From JAFGTX01 sp942492225 (GTDB lineage: Bacteria; Bacillota; Clostridia; Peptostreptococcales; Acidaminobacteraceae): 64,000 nucleotides of DNA. The notes under the pieces are model-generated. The model did no database searches. It was given only the letters and a program-made list of their open reading frames with translations, and had not been told where the DNA came from. Position numbers and translations under genes: made by a program. The stretch is from the NCBI GenBank assembly GCA_942492225.1, contig CALODS010000013.1, positions 1 through 64,000 on the forward strand, in the 5' to 3' direction. Each line of letters opens with the position of its first letter. The stretch's first letter is position 1. This document shows, one piece after another, positions 43,809 through 52,964 of this stretch.

Positions 43809-45137
43809 ATGAAAAATTTCACAGCACTAATTTTAAGTCTAGTTCTAGTTGTCGGTACACTAGCAGGTTGTGCACCTAAAACAACTGAAGAAAACGCTTC
43901 AACAATAGAAGTAGACGCACAAAACGCAACAGATGTATTAAATGGCGAAATAACTTTTTCTACTTGGGGCTCGCTTGAGGAAAGAAAAGTTAATGAAGAA
44001 ATCATCAAATTGTTTGAAGCAAAATACCCAGGTACAACAGTAAATTTAGAGTATATTCCTGAAGAATATACAACAAAAATAGACTCTATGTTCTTAGGAA
44101 AAATGGCACCAGATGTTATTTATGGACACCCAAAGTTTTTCGTTAACTGGGCGAGTCAAGGCTTACTAATGGATCTTACAGATCGATTTAATGAAAGTCC
44201 AGAGTTGTTAGATGCAGAAAAGTTTAACACTGGATTATATGACGCTTTTAAATATGAAGGTAAACATATTGCTACAATTAATGGTGCGGATACCTTACTT
44301 ATTCACTATAACAAGTCACTATTTGATGCAGCTGGCATCTCTACACCAACAGAAGATTGGACTTACGACGATTTAATTAATGCTGCAAAAGCACTTACAG
44401 TATTTGATGAAAACGGTAAACCAAAACAATTTGGTATCAGTCTTGGAAGTGGCTATCATACTGCAGAAGCATTTATTTACGCAAATGGTGGTGAGTTATT
44501 TGATGATCCAAACTTCCCGAAAGAAGTAAAAATTCTTTCTAAAGAAACAGTTGAAGCACTTCAACTGATGCATGATCTTATTGCTGTTCACAAAGTAGCA
44601 CCAACAGCTGCTGATGCAGAAGTACTTGGAGGTGGCTTTGATACTGGCAAAATTGCAATGATTATTGATGGTGTATGGAGCGTTGTTTATAGAAAAGACA
44701 TTACTGACTTTGAATGGGGATTTGCAAGTGTTCCAGCTAAAAATGGGGCTGCTAAAAAAATTCCCGCACTTTATGCAGGTTATGCCATTGCTAAGACAAC
44801 TGAAAATCCTGATCTAGCATGGGCATTTGCAAAGTTTATGCAATCAGATGATGCACAAAAACTTTTAGCGAGTTCAGGACTGATTACTGTTATTAACAAA
44901 GAAATTGCAACTTCTGATGACATTATTAAAATAGAAGGCGCTCCTATTAATCATATCCTAAGAGTCACAAGTTTAGAAAAATCTATTCACAACGATGCAA
45001 TGCTTCCAAATTGGGATGAATACTTAACTAAAGGATTTAACCCCGTTATGGATCAATTGTTGACAGATCAAATTTCGGGAGAAGAAGCTGCAAAACTGCT
45101 TCAAGAAAGATTTGAATCCCTTCTGAATAACAAGTAA
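43809..45137 (+). CDS. ABC transporter substrate-binding lipoprotein (CUT1 family)
   Basis: A 442-residue extracellular solute-binding protein. The signal peptide ends TLAGCAP (lipobox). The mature part has the family pattern ITFSTWGSLEERKVNEEIIK, FEAKYPGTTVNLEYIPEEY, APDVIYGHPKFFVNWASQGL, an AKMAMI-like hinge GKIAMIIDGVWSV and KFMQSDDAQKLLASSG. It captures an oligosaccharide-like or polyol-phosphate ligand for the two permeases downstream. GAAGGAG precedes the ATG. A strong hairpin follows the stop, which in comparable operons keeps this cistron more abundant. Confidence 0.93.
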   Translation: MKNFTALILSLVLVVGTLAGCAPKTTEENASTIEVDAQNATDVLNGEITFSTWGSLEERKVNEEIIKLFEAKYPGTTVNLEYIPEEYTTKIDSMFLGKMAPDVIYGHPKFFVNWASQGLLMDLTDRFNESPELLDAEKFNTGLYDAFKYEGKHIATINGADTLLIHYNKSLFDAAGISTPTEDWTYDDLINAAKALTVFDENGKPKQFGISLGSGYHTAEAFIYANGGELFDDPNFPKEVKILSKETVEALQLMHDLIAVHKVAPTAADAEVLGGGFDTGKIAMIIDGVWSVVYRKDITDFEWGFASVPAKNGAAKKIPALYAGYAIAKTTENPDLAWAFAKFMQSDDAQKLLASSGLITVINKEIATSDDIIKIEGAPINHILRVTSLEKSIHNDAMLPNWDEYLTKGFNPVMDQLLTDQISGEEAAKLLQERFESLLNNK

Positions 45138-45168
45138 GCATCAATTAATTAATCATTTATTTACTTTA

Positions 45169-45198
45169 ATTAAAGGGGCAAATTATTGCCCCTTTAAT
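45169..45198 (+). promoter_or_regulatory. Intercistronic stem-loop after binding-protein gene
   Basis: ATTAAAGGGGCAA and TTGCCCCTTTAAT form a perfect 13-bp stem around ATTA, without a T-run afterwards. It probably protects the 3' end of the binding-protein message or attenuates transcription partially. Confidence 0.75.
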
Positions 45199-45221
45199 CT
45201 GTATAAAAAGAGGACTCAATT

Positions 45222-46148
45222 ATGGAAATTAAAATAAAAAGCTTATATGAAATCGTTCAAAAATTTATAAAGACTCAGAAATTCTTTATTTTTGCATCTC
45301 CTTGGATTATAGGATTTATTGCATTTACCTTTATTCCAATGCTTAGTTCACTTATAATAAGTTTCACTAAATGGAACATTTTAACTCCGCCAGAGTTTAT
45401 TGGCCTAGAGAACTATAAAAGTGTTTTCACAGATCCCTTATTTTATAAATCACTAAGAATTACGCTTGTTTATACATTTATAAGCGTTCCTATAAATGTT
45501 TCTTTAGCCCTTTTTGCTGCACTTCTTTTAAATACTGATATAAAGTTCATTAATGTTTATCGTACAATATACTTCTTGCCTGCTGTTGTTTCAGGTGTTG
45601 TTGTTTCTTTACTATGGTCTTGGATCTATAATAGTGAATTTGGGCTTATAAATAATTTTTTGTTAAAATTTAACATCATAGGACCTCGGTGGCTAAGTGA
45701 TGAACAGTGGATTATGCCAGCCTTAATTATTATGAGCATCTGGGGTATTGGCGGTAGCATTATTATGTATTTGTCAGGCTTGCAAGGTATTCCCCGCTAC
45801 CTTTATGAAAGTGCTAAATTAGATGGTGCAAATTGGTGGACAAAATTCACAAAAATAACACTTCCTTCAATGAGTCCTATCATACTCTTTACTGGACTCA
45901 CAAGTGTTATCGGGGCTTTGCAAACATTTACACAAGCATATGTAATGACTGGCGGTGGACCAAACAATAGCTCGCTTTTTTATGCTTTTTATGTCTATAA
46001 ACACGCCTTTACATGGAAGCAGATGGGCAAAGCATGTGCTTTGGCATGGATTCTATTTATCGTTATCTTACTTATTAGCATTACACTTTTAAAAGTTTCA
46101 AAATCTAAGATACATTATGAATCAAAAGATGGAGGGGATATTTTATAA
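45222..46148 (+). CDS. CUT1 ABC transporter permease (UgpA/MalF-like)
   Basis: A 308-residue permease with six membrane segments. The N-terminus FIFASPWIIGFIAFTFIPML is followed by the FTKWNILTPPEFIGLENYKS loop. The EAA coupling loop near residue 200 is YESAKLDGANWWTKFTKITL, followed by P-x-x-SP. It pairs with the next gene to form the channel. A GAGG site precedes the ATG. Its TAA overlaps the next ATG by one base, showing translational coupling. Confidence 0.95.
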   Translation: MEIKIKSLYEIVQKFIKTQKFFIFASPWIIGFIAFTFIPMLSSLIISFTKWNILTPPEFIGLENYKSVFTDPLFYKSLRITLVYTFISVPINVSLALFAALLLNTDIKFINVYRTIYFLPAVVSGVVVSLLWSWIYNSEFGLINNFLLKFNIIGPRWLSDEQWIMPALIIMSIWGIGGSIIMYLSGLQGIPRYLYESAKLDGANWWTKFTKITLPSMSPIILFTGLTSVIGALQTFTQAYVMTGGGPNNSSLFYAFYVYKHAFTWKQMGKACALAWILFIVILLISITLLKVSKSKIHYESKDGGDIL

Positions 46149-46990
46149 TGGATAGTCTAAAAAAAAGAAAGTTCCTAAATATATTGACTTACATCATCAT
46201 ACTAATTGGTGCTTTTCTTATGATAATGCCCTTTCTATGGATGTTATCAACTTCATTTAAGGAACCACTAAAGGTTTATGAAGTCCCCATTCAATGGATT
46301 CCAAAAACTCTTAATTTTGATAATTATACACGACTTTTTACTGATTACAATTTTGCTCTTTATATGAAAAATTCTTTTAAGATTTGTCTTCTTAATATCA
46401 TTGGAAATATTATTTCTTGTTCCCTTACAGCCTATGCTTTTGCCTTTTGTAAACATAAATACAAAAATAAATTGTTTTTTCTTCTTCTCGCGACTATGAT
46501 GCTACCAGGAGTTGTTACATTTTTTCCTCAATTTATTCTATTTAATTTCATCGGTTGGTATGGAACATTATTGCCTTTATGGGTACCTGCATTTACAGGG
46601 AGTGCATTCTATATTTTTCTTTTGAGACAATTTTTCCTAACGATTCCAAACGAGCTAATTGATGCTGCTAAAATGGATGGCTGCAGTGACATCAAAATTC
46701 TATGCCGCGTTATTTTACCTATGTCTAAGCCAGCCATAATGGTTATTGTTATTTATAACTTTATGGCTGTTTGGAATGATTTTTTTGGTCCACTTGTTTA
46801 CATCATAAGAGAAGATCAACGAACTGTAGCAATTGCTCTTAACTATCTTAAGAGTACTTACGAAGGCTCGAGTAGTATCCCTATCGTCATGGCCGCTTCA
46901 ACGCTGCTTATTATACCTTCAGTGCTCATCTATTTTTTTGGTCAATCTTATATTTCAAAAGGCATTGTTTTTAAAGGAGTCGATAAATAA
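46148..46990 (+). CDS. CUT1 ABC transporter permease (UgpE/MalG-like)
   Basis: A 280-residue permease with six membrane helices. It begins with FLMIMPFLWMLSTSFKEPLK, typical of MalG/UgpE proteins. The EAA loop LIDAAKMDGCSDIKILCRVI is followed by LPMSKPA, and WNDFFGPLVYI is also characteristic. It completes the heterodimeric channel with the preceding permease. Both ends overlap neighbours by one base (ATG in TAATG at the start; ATG of the methyltransferase gene at the stop), a tight co-translated series. Confidence 0.95.
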   Translation: MDSLKKRKFLNILTYIIILIGAFLMIMPFLWMLSTSFKEPLKVYEVPIQWIPKTLNFDNYTRLFTDYNFALYMKNSFKICLLNIIGNIISCSLTAYAFAFCKHKYKNKLFFLLLATMMLPGVVTFFPQFILFNFIGWYGTLLPLWVPAFTGSAFYIFLLRQFFLTIPNELIDAAKMDGCSDIKILCRVILPMSKPAIMVIVIYNFMAVWNDFFGPLVYIIREDQRTVAIALNYLKSTYEGSSSIPIVMAASTLLIIPSVLIYFFGQSYISKGIVFKGVDK

Positions 46991-48045
46991 TGGAAAAGAT
47001 TATTAATTATTTGTTCGAAAAAGAAAGCCGTCCTATTTCCCTTATTTGGAGTGGTGAAAAAGAATTTGACTTTATGTGCTGGCATTATATAAATTTTGCT
47101 GAAAGCATGGGCTTCGACTCCTATGATGCAAGTAAATTACTAAAAATGATTAAAGAAAACAGTTTACCAAATCAAGAAACATTAGAGCATTTAATTAAAC
47201 TTAACTACTTTGATGAAAATAGACTTCAGCAAGAACTCTCTGCTTTAAAAGACTTAAAATCCAGTAGTAAATTACCAGTAGGCGGTGGCTGTTTTGGACC
47301 ACTTACTGTTGCTTCCGCAATTATAGGTGTCGAAAAAACCATACAACTCTCTAGAAAAGACCCTGAATTTTTAGAAGCTACTTTATCATTTGTAACAGAA
47401 CATATGATTACGCTAGCTAAGGAAGAATCCACTGTTGGTATGGATTTTTGGATTGCTGAGCCTTTAGCTTCCCTATTTCCACCAAAATTATTTTATAAAT
47501 TTTGCGGGAAATACTTAAAAGCTATCTTTGACGCTATTGATGAACCAGGCTTTCTTCATGTATGTGGAAAAACAGTAAAGCATACGCAAGCAATGGTTAA
47601 CACAGGTGCTCAAGTTTTAAGCATTGATTATAGCAGTGATATATTTGAGTGCATTAGAATGGTCCCTGATGATGTCATCATAATGGGTAACCTTGACCCC
47701 ATGCTTTTAAAGTATGGCAGTAAAAAAGAAATAGAAGAAGCTACAAGGCAAATAAATGACGCCTGCAAGAACTATAAAAATTTCATCTTTAGCACTGGAT
47801 GTTCTATTCCCGAGGAAACACCCATAGAAAATATTCATGTAGCTATTGCTTCAACAGAACTTTATAAGATCTATAGCAATGACGAATACCAAGAAATAAG
47901 ACGACTTACTAAAGCTTTTTTAACTGATGAAATATGTTATAAAGCAGCACTAAGTCTTTCTAAAAAGTATTTAGTCGATATCGCTTATGAAGAATCTGAA
48001 TTAATTAGAACAATTGATCGGAGGTACAACAATGGCAACTATTAA
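46990..48045 (+). CDS. Uroporphyrinogen decarboxylase-family (corrinoid methyltransferase-like) protein
   Basis: A 351-residue member of the UroD superfamily. The zinc-ligand pattern of methylcobamide:thiol methyltransferases is present: HVCGKT (His-x-Cys) near residue 190 and Cys in FSTGCSIPEETPIENI near 275. SIDYSSDI and GNLDPMLL are also typical of the family. It is not a haem-pathway decarboxylase by these features. The gene is wedged between the permease and ATPase genes of a CUT1 transporter, overlapping both (1 nt and 14 nt). Inference: the imported compound may be demethylated or used as a methyl donor. No corrinoid protein gene is adjacent. Confidence 0.85.
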   Translation: MEKIINYLFEKESRPISLIWSGEKEFDFMCWHYINFAESMGFDSYDASKLLKMIKENSLPNQETLEHLIKLNYFDENRLQQELSALKDLKSSSKLPVGGGCFGPLTVASAIIGVEKTIQLSRKDPEFLEATLSFVTEHMITLAKEESTVGMDFWIAEPLASLFPPKLFYKFCGKYLKAIFDAIDEPGFLHVCGKTVKHTQAMVNTGAQVLSIDYSSDIFECIRMVPDDVIIMGNLDPMLLKYGSKKEIEEATRQINDACKNYKNFIFSTGCSIPEETPIENIHVAIASTELYKIYSNDEYQEIRRLTKAFLTDEICYKAALSLSKKYLVDIAYEESELIRTIDRRYNNGNY

Positions 48046-49126
48046 GATTAGAAATCTTCAAAAAATATATAACGACAGCAAGTCCAACACCTTTGAAGCT
48101 GTTAAAAAAATAAACTTAGATATTGAGGATAAAGATTTTGTTGTTTTCGTCGGACCATCTGGTTGTGGGAAAACAACAACTCTTCGCATGATTGCTGGAC
48201 TTGAAGATATTACAAACGGCGAAATTTATATTGAAGATACACTTATCAATCACGTTGAGCCAAAAGACAGAGACATAGCAATGGTTTTTCAAAACTATGC
48301 ATTATACCCCCACATGTCTGTTTATGACAACATCGCCTTTGGTCTCAAAAATAGAAAAGTTAACAAAAACATCATCAAGGAAAAAGTACAAGAAGTCTCA
48401 AAAATTTTAGATATCAATAGAGAACTCTATAGAAAACCAAAAGAATTATCTGGTGGTCAAAAGCAACGTGTTGCCATGGGCAGAGCAATGGTTAGAGAGC
48501 CCAAAGTCTTTCTAATGGACGAACCACTATCAAATCTTGATGCCAAACTTAGAATGCAAATGAGAAATGAACTTACTAGACTTCATAGAGATTTTGAAGC
48601 AACTTTTGTTTTTGTTACCCATGATCAAGTTGAAGCAATGACGCTTGCTAATAAGATTGTTGTTATGAATGAAGGACATATCATGCAAGTAGATACACCA
48701 GAAAACATCTTTAACAAACCTGCTAATACTTTTGTAGCTGGTTTTATAGGAAGTCCACAGATGAATTTGATTACAGGTAAGTTTAATAATCAACACTTTG
48801 AATCTGATTCTTTTAAACTTAATCTTAACAATATTGAACTAAAAAAATGTATTCAAAACCAACAATTAGTTACCCTAGGCATAAGACCCGAGCATTTTGA
48901 GCTCTCTCATAAGGATGATGAAAACAGTATTACCTTATCGGTACATATTGTAGAAAACATGGGGTCTTATCAAAATATTTATTGTCATTTAGACGAACAT
49001 ACAATTGCCATTCAAACAAAGGAAAATAATAATTTCTTAATGGGCGATGAGATAACAATTAAACCTAATTTAGATAAAATTTATATTTTTGATAAACAAA
49101 CACAGCAATCACTTATGAACTATTAA
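48032..49126 (+). CDS. CUT1 ABC transporter ATP-binding protein (UgpC/MsmX-like)
   Basis: A 364-residue ATPase. Walker A is GPSGCGKTTT (41-50), Q-loop VFQNYALYPHMSVYDNIAFG, signature LSGGQKQR, Walker B VFLMDEPLSNLDA and H-loop FVTHDQVEAM. A C-terminal OB-like regulatory domain (~235-360) starts IGSPQMNLITG and has LGIRPEHF. ATG 48032 follows GGAGG and overlaps the methyltransferase gene by 14 nt; an upstream start would lengthen the N-terminus without support. It energises the permease pair and may also serve other sugar transporters. A bidirectional terminator follows. Confidence 0.96.
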   Translation: MATIKIRNLQKIYNDSKSNTFEAVKKINLDIEDKDFVVFVGPSGCGKTTTLRMIAGLEDITNGEIYIEDTLINHVEPKDRDIAMVFQNYALYPHMSVYDNIAFGLKNRKVNKNIIKEKVQEVSKILDINRELYRKPKELSGGQKQRVAMGRAMVREPKVFLMDEPLSNLDAKLRMQMRNELTRLHRDFEATFVFVTHDQVEAMTLANKIVVMNEGHIMQVDTPENIFNKPANTFVAGFIGSPQMNLITGKFNNQHFESDSFKLNLNNIELKKCIQNQQLVTLGIRPEHFELSHKDDENSITLSVHIVENMGSYQNIYCHLDEHTIAIQTKENNNFLMGDEITIKPNLDKIYIFDKQTQQSLMNY

Positions 49127-49146
49127 ATAAAATTTTAAAATCAGCA

Positions 49147-49186
49147 TAAAAAATCCCCTTGGTCATCAGACTAAAGGGATTTTTTA
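49147..49186. terminator. Bidirectional terminator between ABC operon and pheT
   Basis: AAAAAATCCCCTT and AAAGGGATTTTTT pair around GGTCATCAGACT. A/T runs on both sides let it end both the plus-strand ABC operon and the minus-strand pheST unit. Confidence 0.92.
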
Positions 49187-49195
49187 CATCTATGC

Positions 49196-51601
49196 TTATC
49201 TTAATTCAGCTTTTACTTCCATTTGAAGCGCTTCTAACATCTTGTTATACACTTTATTAACTTCTTCTTCTGTAAGGGTTTTGTCTGCATGTCTAAAGAC
49301 CATTGCATAAGCCATCGATTTATAACCCTCTTCTATTTGCTTACCCTTATAGATATCAAATAATTTAACTGATTCTAGAAGTCCGCCACCATTCTTTGCA
49401 ATTACAGCTTCAATCTCACCAGCTGTTACATCATCTTTGACAAGTAAGGCTATATCTCTTGTCATTGCAGGAAATTTAGGAATTGCAGTGAACAATTTAT
49501 CTGTGCGTGTTAACTGAAGCATTAAGTTAAAGTCTAACTCTGCTACATAAGCACGCTCTTTAATATTGTAGTTATCACGAACGCTTGGATGAACTTCACC
49601 CATCGTCCCAATAATGTGCTCATTCCAGATAATTGTCGCACAACGACCTGGATGGTATGTTTTATGATTTTTTTCTGATAAGAAGGTGTAACCTTTAATA
49701 CCTAGCTTATCAAGTACAGCGACAACGTCACCTTTAAGAGTAAAGAAATCTTCATTCTTTCCAACAAGACCAATAACCATTACCTTCTTCTCAATTGGTA
49801 ATTCTTTCACTGGCATAGACTTTGGTAAGAATGTATTCCCAATTTCAAATGCTTTTACAACATCAATTGAGCGATTCACATTTCTTGCAATCACTTCAAG
49901 TAAGTTAGGCACAAGCGTTGTTCTCATTGCGCTATATTCTTCCCCTAGTGGGTTGATTAATCTGACTTGATTTCTTAAAATACTACTTTCAGGTAAATTA
50001 ATCATATCAACCGCAGTAGGACTTACAAATGAGTATGTCGTAATTTCATTGACACCACATGAGAATAATGTCTCTCTTACAGTGTCTTCAATCAATTGAC
50101 CATTTGTTTTAGCGCCCCATTCAGCACCTTTAGGAATCGTTACTGGTATTTTATCATAACCATATAATCTTGCGACTTCTTCTACAATGTCAATTGGCTT
50201 GTGTAAATCCATACGGCACTCTGGAATTTCGCAAGCAATTTTATCGCCATTAATTGTTGTTTTAATTTCTAAACTATTTAATAGGGCAGCCATTTTGTCA
50301 GCTTCTAAATTGATTCCAATAAACTTATTAATTTTATTAACACTCACATCAATTGTAATTGGCTGATATTTTCCTGGGTAATTGTCTACAATACCACCAA
50401 CGATTGTTCCAACACCAATGAGTTCTGCTAAGTGACACACTCTGTTAAGAACCATTTCCGTTGAATAAGTTGATACACCCTTTTCAAATCTAGAAGAGGC
50501 TTCAGAACGAAGGCCCAAGTCCTTTGATGTTTTTCGAATACTTGATTTATTAAAATTTGCAACCTCAATAAGAATGTTTTTCGTATCCGCATGAATATCA
50601 GAGTTTGCACCACCCATAACCCCAGCAATCGCAACAGCTTTTTTAGGATCTGCAATCATCAACATATCGTTTGCCATCTTACGATCTTGCTGATCAAGCG
50701 TCTTAATCAGTTCATCCTCTGTTGCACGTCTTACAACAATTGTTTTATCTTCTATACAATCCAAATCAAAGGCGTGAATTGGGTGGCCCATTTCTAACAT
50801 CACATAATTAGTGATATCTACAATATTGCTGATTGGTCGCATACCTGCCTTCATAAGTGCTGATTGCATCCACAAAGGTGACGATCCGATTTTTACATCC
50901 TTAATCATCTTCGCTGCGTATCGTGGACATAATTCTGAATCTTCAATGACAACTTTCACATAGTTTTCTATTGAATCTTCTTCATTTTTTATATCCATTG
51001 CTGGCCATTTTAATTCTCTATTAAAAGTAGCAGCTGTTTCTCTTGCCATCCCAATCATGCTTAAGCAATCTGGTCTATTTGGCGTAATTTCAAATTCGAT
51101 GACATGATCCCCTAAGTTAGCTACTTCTTGAATCGGCTGACCAAGTACTAAAGCGTCGTCAGAATTATCAAGAATCAAAATACCATCTTCAAATTCTTTG
51201 CCGATTACTTTTTTATCAAATCCAAGTTCTTCTAATGAACATAACATCCCATTAGAAGTGACACCACGTAATTTTCCTTTTTTAATGGTTACATCACCAG
51301 CTATTTTTGATTTGTGTAAAGCAACTGGAATATACGCCCCTTCAAAACAATTTGTTGCGCCAGTAACGATTTGAATTGTTTCTTCCTCACCAACATTGAT
51401 TTGAAGGACAATTAATTTATCTGCATCTGGATGTTGCTCAATCTTTTCAATTTTACCAACAACCACTTTCTCTATACCTTCTAAGACTTCATCTACCGTT
51501 TCTACATTTGAACCAGTTAGGATCAAACACTCTTCAATTTCTTTTAATGAAATGCCGCTTATATCGACATAATTTTCTAACCATTTAACAGGTACTAACA
51601 T
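49196..51601 (-). CDS. pheT: Phenylalanyl-tRNA synthetase beta subunit
   Basis: An 801-residue beta chain of the tetrameric PheRS. The N-terminus is MLVPVKWLENYVDISGIS, followed by the tRNA-binding EMAP-like domain (~40-150: VVVGKIEKIEQHPDADKLIV, GATN, VALHKSKIAG). A B3/B4 editing domain is at ~210-400 (ITPNRPDCLS; GHPIHAFDLD), then B5, and the C-terminal anticodon-binding FDX-ACB domain (KFPAMTRDIALLVKDDVTAG). Length is normal. It is 17 nt downstream of pheS and controlled by the same T-box. Confidence 0.98.
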   Translation of the reverse strand: MLVPVKWLENYVDISGISLKEIEECLILTGSNVETVDEVLEGIEKVVVGKIEKIEQHPDADKLIVLQINVGEEETIQIVTGATNCFEGAYIPVALHKSKIAGDVTIKKGKLRGVTSNGMLCSLEELGFDKKVIGKEFEDGILILDNSDDALVLGQPIQEVANLGDHVIEFEITPNRPDCLSMIGMARETAATFNRELKWPAMDIKNEEDSIENYVKVVIEDSELCPRYAAKMIKDVKIGSSPLWMQSALMKAGMRPISNIVDITNYVMLEMGHPIHAFDLDCIEDKTIVVRRATEDELIKTLDQQDRKMANDMLMIADPKKAVAIAGVMGGANSDIHADTKNILIEVANFNKSSIRKTSKDLGLRSEASSRFEKGVSTYSTEMVLNRVCHLAELIGVGTIVGGIVDNYPGKYQPITIDVSVNKINKFIGINLEADKMAALLNSLEIKTTINGDKIACEIPECRMDLHKPIDIVEEVARLYGYDKIPVTIPKGAEWGAKTNGQLIEDTVRETLFSCGVNEITTYSFVSPTAVDMINLPESSILRNQVRLINPLGEEYSAMRTTLVPNLLEVIARNVNRSIDVVKAFEIGNTFLPKSMPVKELPIEKKVMVIGLVGKNEDFFTLKGDVVAVLDKLGIKGYTFLSEKNHKTYHPGRCATIIWNEHIIGTMGEVHPSVRDNYNIKERAYVAELDFNLMLQLTRTDKLFTAIPKFPAMTRDIALLVKDDVTAGEIEAVIAKNGGGLLESVKLFDIYKGKQIEEGYKSMAYAMVFRHADKTLTEEEVNKVYNKMLEALQMEVKAELR

Positions 51602-51618
51602 TTATTCGCCTCCATTCA

Positions 51619-52638
51619 CTAAAATTGTTTTATAAAACGCATATCGTTTTCAAAGAAGTAACGAATGTCGTCGATTTCATATTTTAACATCGTAATTCTA
51701 TCAAGTCCCATACCAAAGGCAAAGCCGCTATAGACTTCAGAATCAATACCACACTCCTCAAGTACATTAGGGTGAACCATACCACATCCTAAAATTTCTA
51801 TCCAACCACTTCCTTTACAGAAGCGACAGCCTTCTCCACCACATTTGAAACAAGATACATCCACTTCTGCACTTGGTTCAGTGAAGGGGAAGAAATGTGG
51901 TCTAAACTTCGTTTTTGTTTGTGCACCAAAAATTCTCTTCGCAAAAGCATCAAGTGTTCCTTTTAGATCTGCCATTGTAATATCTTTGTCAATAACAAGG
52001 CCCTCTATTTGGTGGAACATTGGTGAATGCGTTGCATCTAATTCATCATTTCTAAAACATCTACCCGGTGCAATCACTTTAATTGGTGGTTGTTGTGCTT
52101 TCATCGTTCTTACTTGAACTGGAGACGTTTGTGTTCTTAAGATCATGTCATCAATGATATAAAATGTATCTGACATACTTCTTGAAGGATGGTCAATTGG
52201 TGCATTTAATGCATCGAAGTTATTGTACACTGTTTCAACTTCAGGGCCTTCTGCAATCTTATAGCCCATACCTAAAAAGATATCTTTGATATCATCAAGA
52301 ACAAGGTTAAGAGGATGTTTATGACCCACTTCTACCTCTTTAGCTGGAATTGTCACATCAATAGTTTCAGTTTGTAATTGAAGTTCTAATACAGCTTCTT
52401 TTGCTGCCTCTTTTATTTTTTCAATACCCGACTCAATTTCTTCACGTACTTCGTTAACGAATTTACCCATTTCAGGTCGTTCTTCCTTCGTTAATTTACC
52501 CATACCTTTCATTACATCCGTCAATAAGCCTTTTTTACCTAAAAACTTAATACGCAAGTCTTCAACTTGTTGGAGGTCTGTAATATCTTTAATGTCATCT
52601 TTAAACGATTGTAAAATCGAATTTAATTGATCTTTCAT
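51619..52638 (-). CDS. pheS: Phenylalanyl-tRNA synthetase alpha subunit
   Basis: A 339-residue class II catalytic subunit. The N-terminal coiled coil (MKDQLNSILQSFKDDIKDIT) is followed by motif 2 around VKVIAPGRCFRNDELDATHS and MFHQIEGLVID. ILGCGMVHPNVLEECGID and motif 3 FAFGMGLDRITMLKY follow. The phenylalanine pocket sequence GCGMVHP is present. ATG 52638 is chosen because GGGAG lies upstream and it gives the usual length; earlier in-frame starts lie in the leader. Confidence 0.98.
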   Translation of the reverse strand: MKDQLNSILQSFKDDIKDITDLQQVEDLRIKFLGKKGLLTDVMKGMGKLTKEERPEMGKFVNEVREEIESGIEKIKEAAKEAVLELQLQTETIDVTIPAKEVEVGHKHPLNLVLDDIKDIFLGMGYKIAEGPEVETVYNNFDALNAPIDHPSRSMSDTFYIIDDMILRTQTSPVQVRTMKAQQPPIKVIAPGRCFRNDELDATHSPMFHQIEGLVIDKDITMADLKGTLDAFAKRIFGAQTKTKFRPHFFPFTEPSAEVDVSCFKCGGEGCRFCKGSGWIEILGCGMVHPNVLEECGIDSEVYSGFAFGMGLDRITMLKYEIDDIRYFFENDMRFIKQF

Positions 52639-52679
52639 TTCTTTTACTCCCTTCGCTTTCATAATTTTTTGCAAAAAAT

Positions 52680-52915
52680 ATTAAAACCTTCATCCCATAT
52701 AAAGGGACGAAGGTTAAATTCGCGTTACCACCCAATTTATTAAACAGATAAACCGCTTAATCTCTTGTATAACGGTTAACGACGTTACCCGGTAATGACT
52801 ACTTAATTCACCATTACAGCTCCAAAGGGAACTTCAACACTTTTCATAGGAGAAACTTTCACCAACCGTTTCCTCTCTCGACCTGTCCAAATGTTTACTT
52901 TCCTTTTTCATAGCA
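52680..52915 (-). promoter_or_regulatory. T-box riboswitch (Phe) controlling pheST
   Basis: The minus strand contains the T-box core GGGTGGTAACGCG (52733-52721), an AGAGA-type motif near 52880, and a specifier UUC (52831-52829), just 5' of CCTTTGGAGC. UUC is a Phe codon. The intrinsic terminator AACCTTCGTCCC/GGGATGAAGGTT (52715-52685) follows. Uncharged tRNA-Phe would favour antitermination. A TATAAT lies upstream near 52935. Confidence 0.96.
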
Positions 52916-52964
52916 TTCTTCTTTGAACTATTATAGCAGAGTATCTCCAACTTTAAAAGGCCTT

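Noticed and set aside
46990..48045. Haem-biosynthesis HemE
   Set aside because: The HxC...C zinc ligands, lack of haem genes nearby and the transporter context point to the methyltransferase branch of the family.
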